Positions 6,112-7,134 of a stretch of 7,134 nucleotides of DNA are shown here, one piece after another (positions within the stretch are counted from its first letter, which is position 1; each line of letters starts with the position of its first letter). The stretch covers positions 1-7,134 of the forward strand of contig JAHHLF010000063.1 of NCBI GenBank assembly GCA_018679315.1, in the 5' to 3' direction. The position numbers were made by a program, and so were the translations under genes. Below the pieces are notes generated by a model that did no database searches, was not told where the DNA came from, and saw nothing but the letters and a program-made list of their open reading frames with translations. The DNA comes from Bacteroidia bacterium. Lineage in GTDB: Bacteria; Bacteroidota; Bacteroidia; Flavobacteriales; Flavobacteriaceae.

Positions 6112-7134
6112 GATCCTGTATTTAGTTCTAAAATGTTATAGTGTTCCTTCCTGGCCATAAGTGATGCTATTAGCCGCAGGTGATCCTGAGTGCCTTCTAC
6201 TTGAGAGATCACGGATTCTAAGATATGAATATTATTGATTTGATGATTCAAATTGGCATAGCCAAAACCTTGGTACTTTCCTTTTTTAACTAGAATCACA
6301 CTTTTTTCACCCTCCTGACGCCCTTTGTCGACTATAGCAAAAGTTTTTCCACTCCAATCGTGCAGTAAATCCTGATAATCGGACCCATTTGTTGAAAAAA
6401 CGGGATTTTCAGATAAATATTCAGGACTTACCTTATCTAATTCTTCAAGCCATTTGAGTTGCGCTATCATGAGGTTACCGGTACGTTCAATAGTAACTTT
6501 GCGGGTATCTTTTCTCAATTTGCGACTGATCTCAACCTGACCGGCAAAATGCTGACTAACGGCCTTCAACAGATTTTTGGAATAACCTATATAGATAATA
6601 TGACCGAATTTATTGTGGAGGTAATATACACCCGTATCCGTGGGTACATCCCTGAGCAGATCTACATGGCGCTTAGATAATTCTCCATTGGCAGCATCCC
6701 TCATCGTTTCTAAGATAATAGATTTGTCATGATCCTTATCCAGTAAAATGCGAAATATACGCAGTGTGGCCAATGCATCTCCATTGGCTCTATGGGCGTT
6801 TGCTATGGGGATTCCCAGGTATTTAGACAGTTTTCCCAAGTTGTACGATTCAGCTTCTGGTAAAAGCGTTTTGGCCAGGTCTATCGTACACAAGGTTTTA
6901 CGTTCAAAATCGTAACCGAGTCGCCTGAACTCTGTCCTTAGGATCCGATAATCAAATTGGGCATTATGGGCTACCAGGACGGTATCTTCGGTAATTTCAA
7001 CAACTCGCTTGGCAACTTCGTGGAATTTTGGCGCGGTCCGGATCATTTTCTCATTAATACCCGTAAGATTAGCTACATAAGGCTGGATATCACGTTCCGG
7101 ATTGACCAGGCTGATGAATTGATCAATGACTACA
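6108..7134 (-). CDS. DnaQ-family 3'-5' exonuclease fused to a GIY-YIG-like domain, 5'-truncated
   Basis: The frame stays open through the right edge, giving 341 visible residues; the Met at 7046 is internal, since upstream codons read as exonuclease sequence (visible residues 12-26, NPERDIQPYVANLTG). ExoI, which should hold the DxE metal ligands, is off-window. ExoII HNAQFD (visible 56-61) and ExoIII HRANGD (114-119, H-x4-D) place it among DEDDh exonucleases such as DNA polymerase III epsilon/PolC-type domains. A GIY-YIG-like domain follows at about 165-241 with GVYY (168-171) and IYIG (180-183), as in UvrC and Cho. Within it the usual catalytic Arg is Ala191, the usual Glu is Trp228, and the PxYN Asn is Leu240, so nuclease activity of this domain is doubtful. 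The last 90 residues contain FAIVDKGR and KYQGFGY, which I recall from similar Bacteroidota proteins. A role in DNA repair or proofreading is inferred. It is the first visible gene of the minus-strand run. Confidence 0.88.
   Translation of the reverse strand, partial: VVIDQFISLVNPERDIQPYVANLTGINEKMIRTAPKFHEVAKRVVEITEDTVLVAHNAQFDYRILRTEFRRLGYDFERKTLCTIDLAKTLLPEAESYNLGKLSKYLGIPIANAHRANGDALATLRIFRILLDKDHDKSIILETMRDAANGELSKRHVDLLRDVPTDTGVYYLHNKFGHIIYIGYSKNLLKAVSQHFAGQVEISRKLRKDTRKVTIERTGNLMIAQLKWLEELDKVSPEYLSENPVFSTNGSDYQDLLHDWSGKTFAIVDKGRQEGEKSVILVKKGKYQGFGYANLNHQINNIHILESVISQVEGTQDHLRLIASLMARKEHYNILELNTGS

Noticed and set aside
5717..6160. 147-codon plus-strand open frame opposite the channel gene
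   Set aside because: It lies antisense to a well-supported channel, shows no recognisable motif, and its composition follows from the channel codons; a shadow frame.
7044..7046. ATG as the start codon of the exonuclease
   Set aside because: The frame continues to the right edge and encodes a recognisable exonuclease segment ending in LTGI; starting here would remove part of the catalytic domain.
1..7134. Defence island, prophage, toxin-antitoxin or other novel accessory system
   Set aside because: All eight genes belong to familiar housekeeping, signalling or transport families, and no integrase, transposase, attachment-like repeat or abrupt composition change is visible.

Overview
The window looks like an ordinary chromosomal stretch of a Bacteroidota genome, most likely a marine-type member of the Flavobacteriia. 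The evidence is the roughly 40% GC impression, the general lack of Shine-Dalgarno sequences before start codons, a RprX/RprY-like two-component pair, a YbbR-domain protein joined to coaE, and a DnaQ-exonuclease/GIY-YIG fusion of the kind found in that group. Genes fill almost the whole window, and no stretch over 70 bases lacks one. I see no mobile element, CRISPR array, tRNA or rRNA.

Left half, plus strand: a YbbR/CdaR-like protein (its start lies off the left edge) overlaps coaE (dephospho-CoA kinase) by 4 bases. After a 66-base gap with phased GTTAA repeats come an inner-membrane sensor histidine kinase and, 5 bases later, its OmpR-family response regulator. A strong intrinsic terminator closes this side.

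Right half, minus strand, converging on the same terminator and transcribed right to left: a DnaQ-type 3'-5' exonuclease with a GIY-YIG-like domain (its start lies off the right edge), a six-transmembrane voltage-gated potassium channel with a C-terminal zinc ribbon, miaA (tRNA dimethylallyltransferase) and a small GntK-type gluconokinase. Junctions are a 4-base overlap, a 5-base gap and a 1-base gap, so this is probably one transcript, although the products act in unrelated processes (DNA or nucleotide processing, ion transport, tRNA modification, sugar-acid entry).

I did not find a clearly new multi-gene system. The points most worth a second look are: the GIY-YIG domain, which keeps its fold motifs but has lost the catalytic Arg, Glu and Asn positions; the zinc ribbon on the K+ channel; and the helically phased GTTAA repeats before the two-component genes, which could be an autoregulatory operator.
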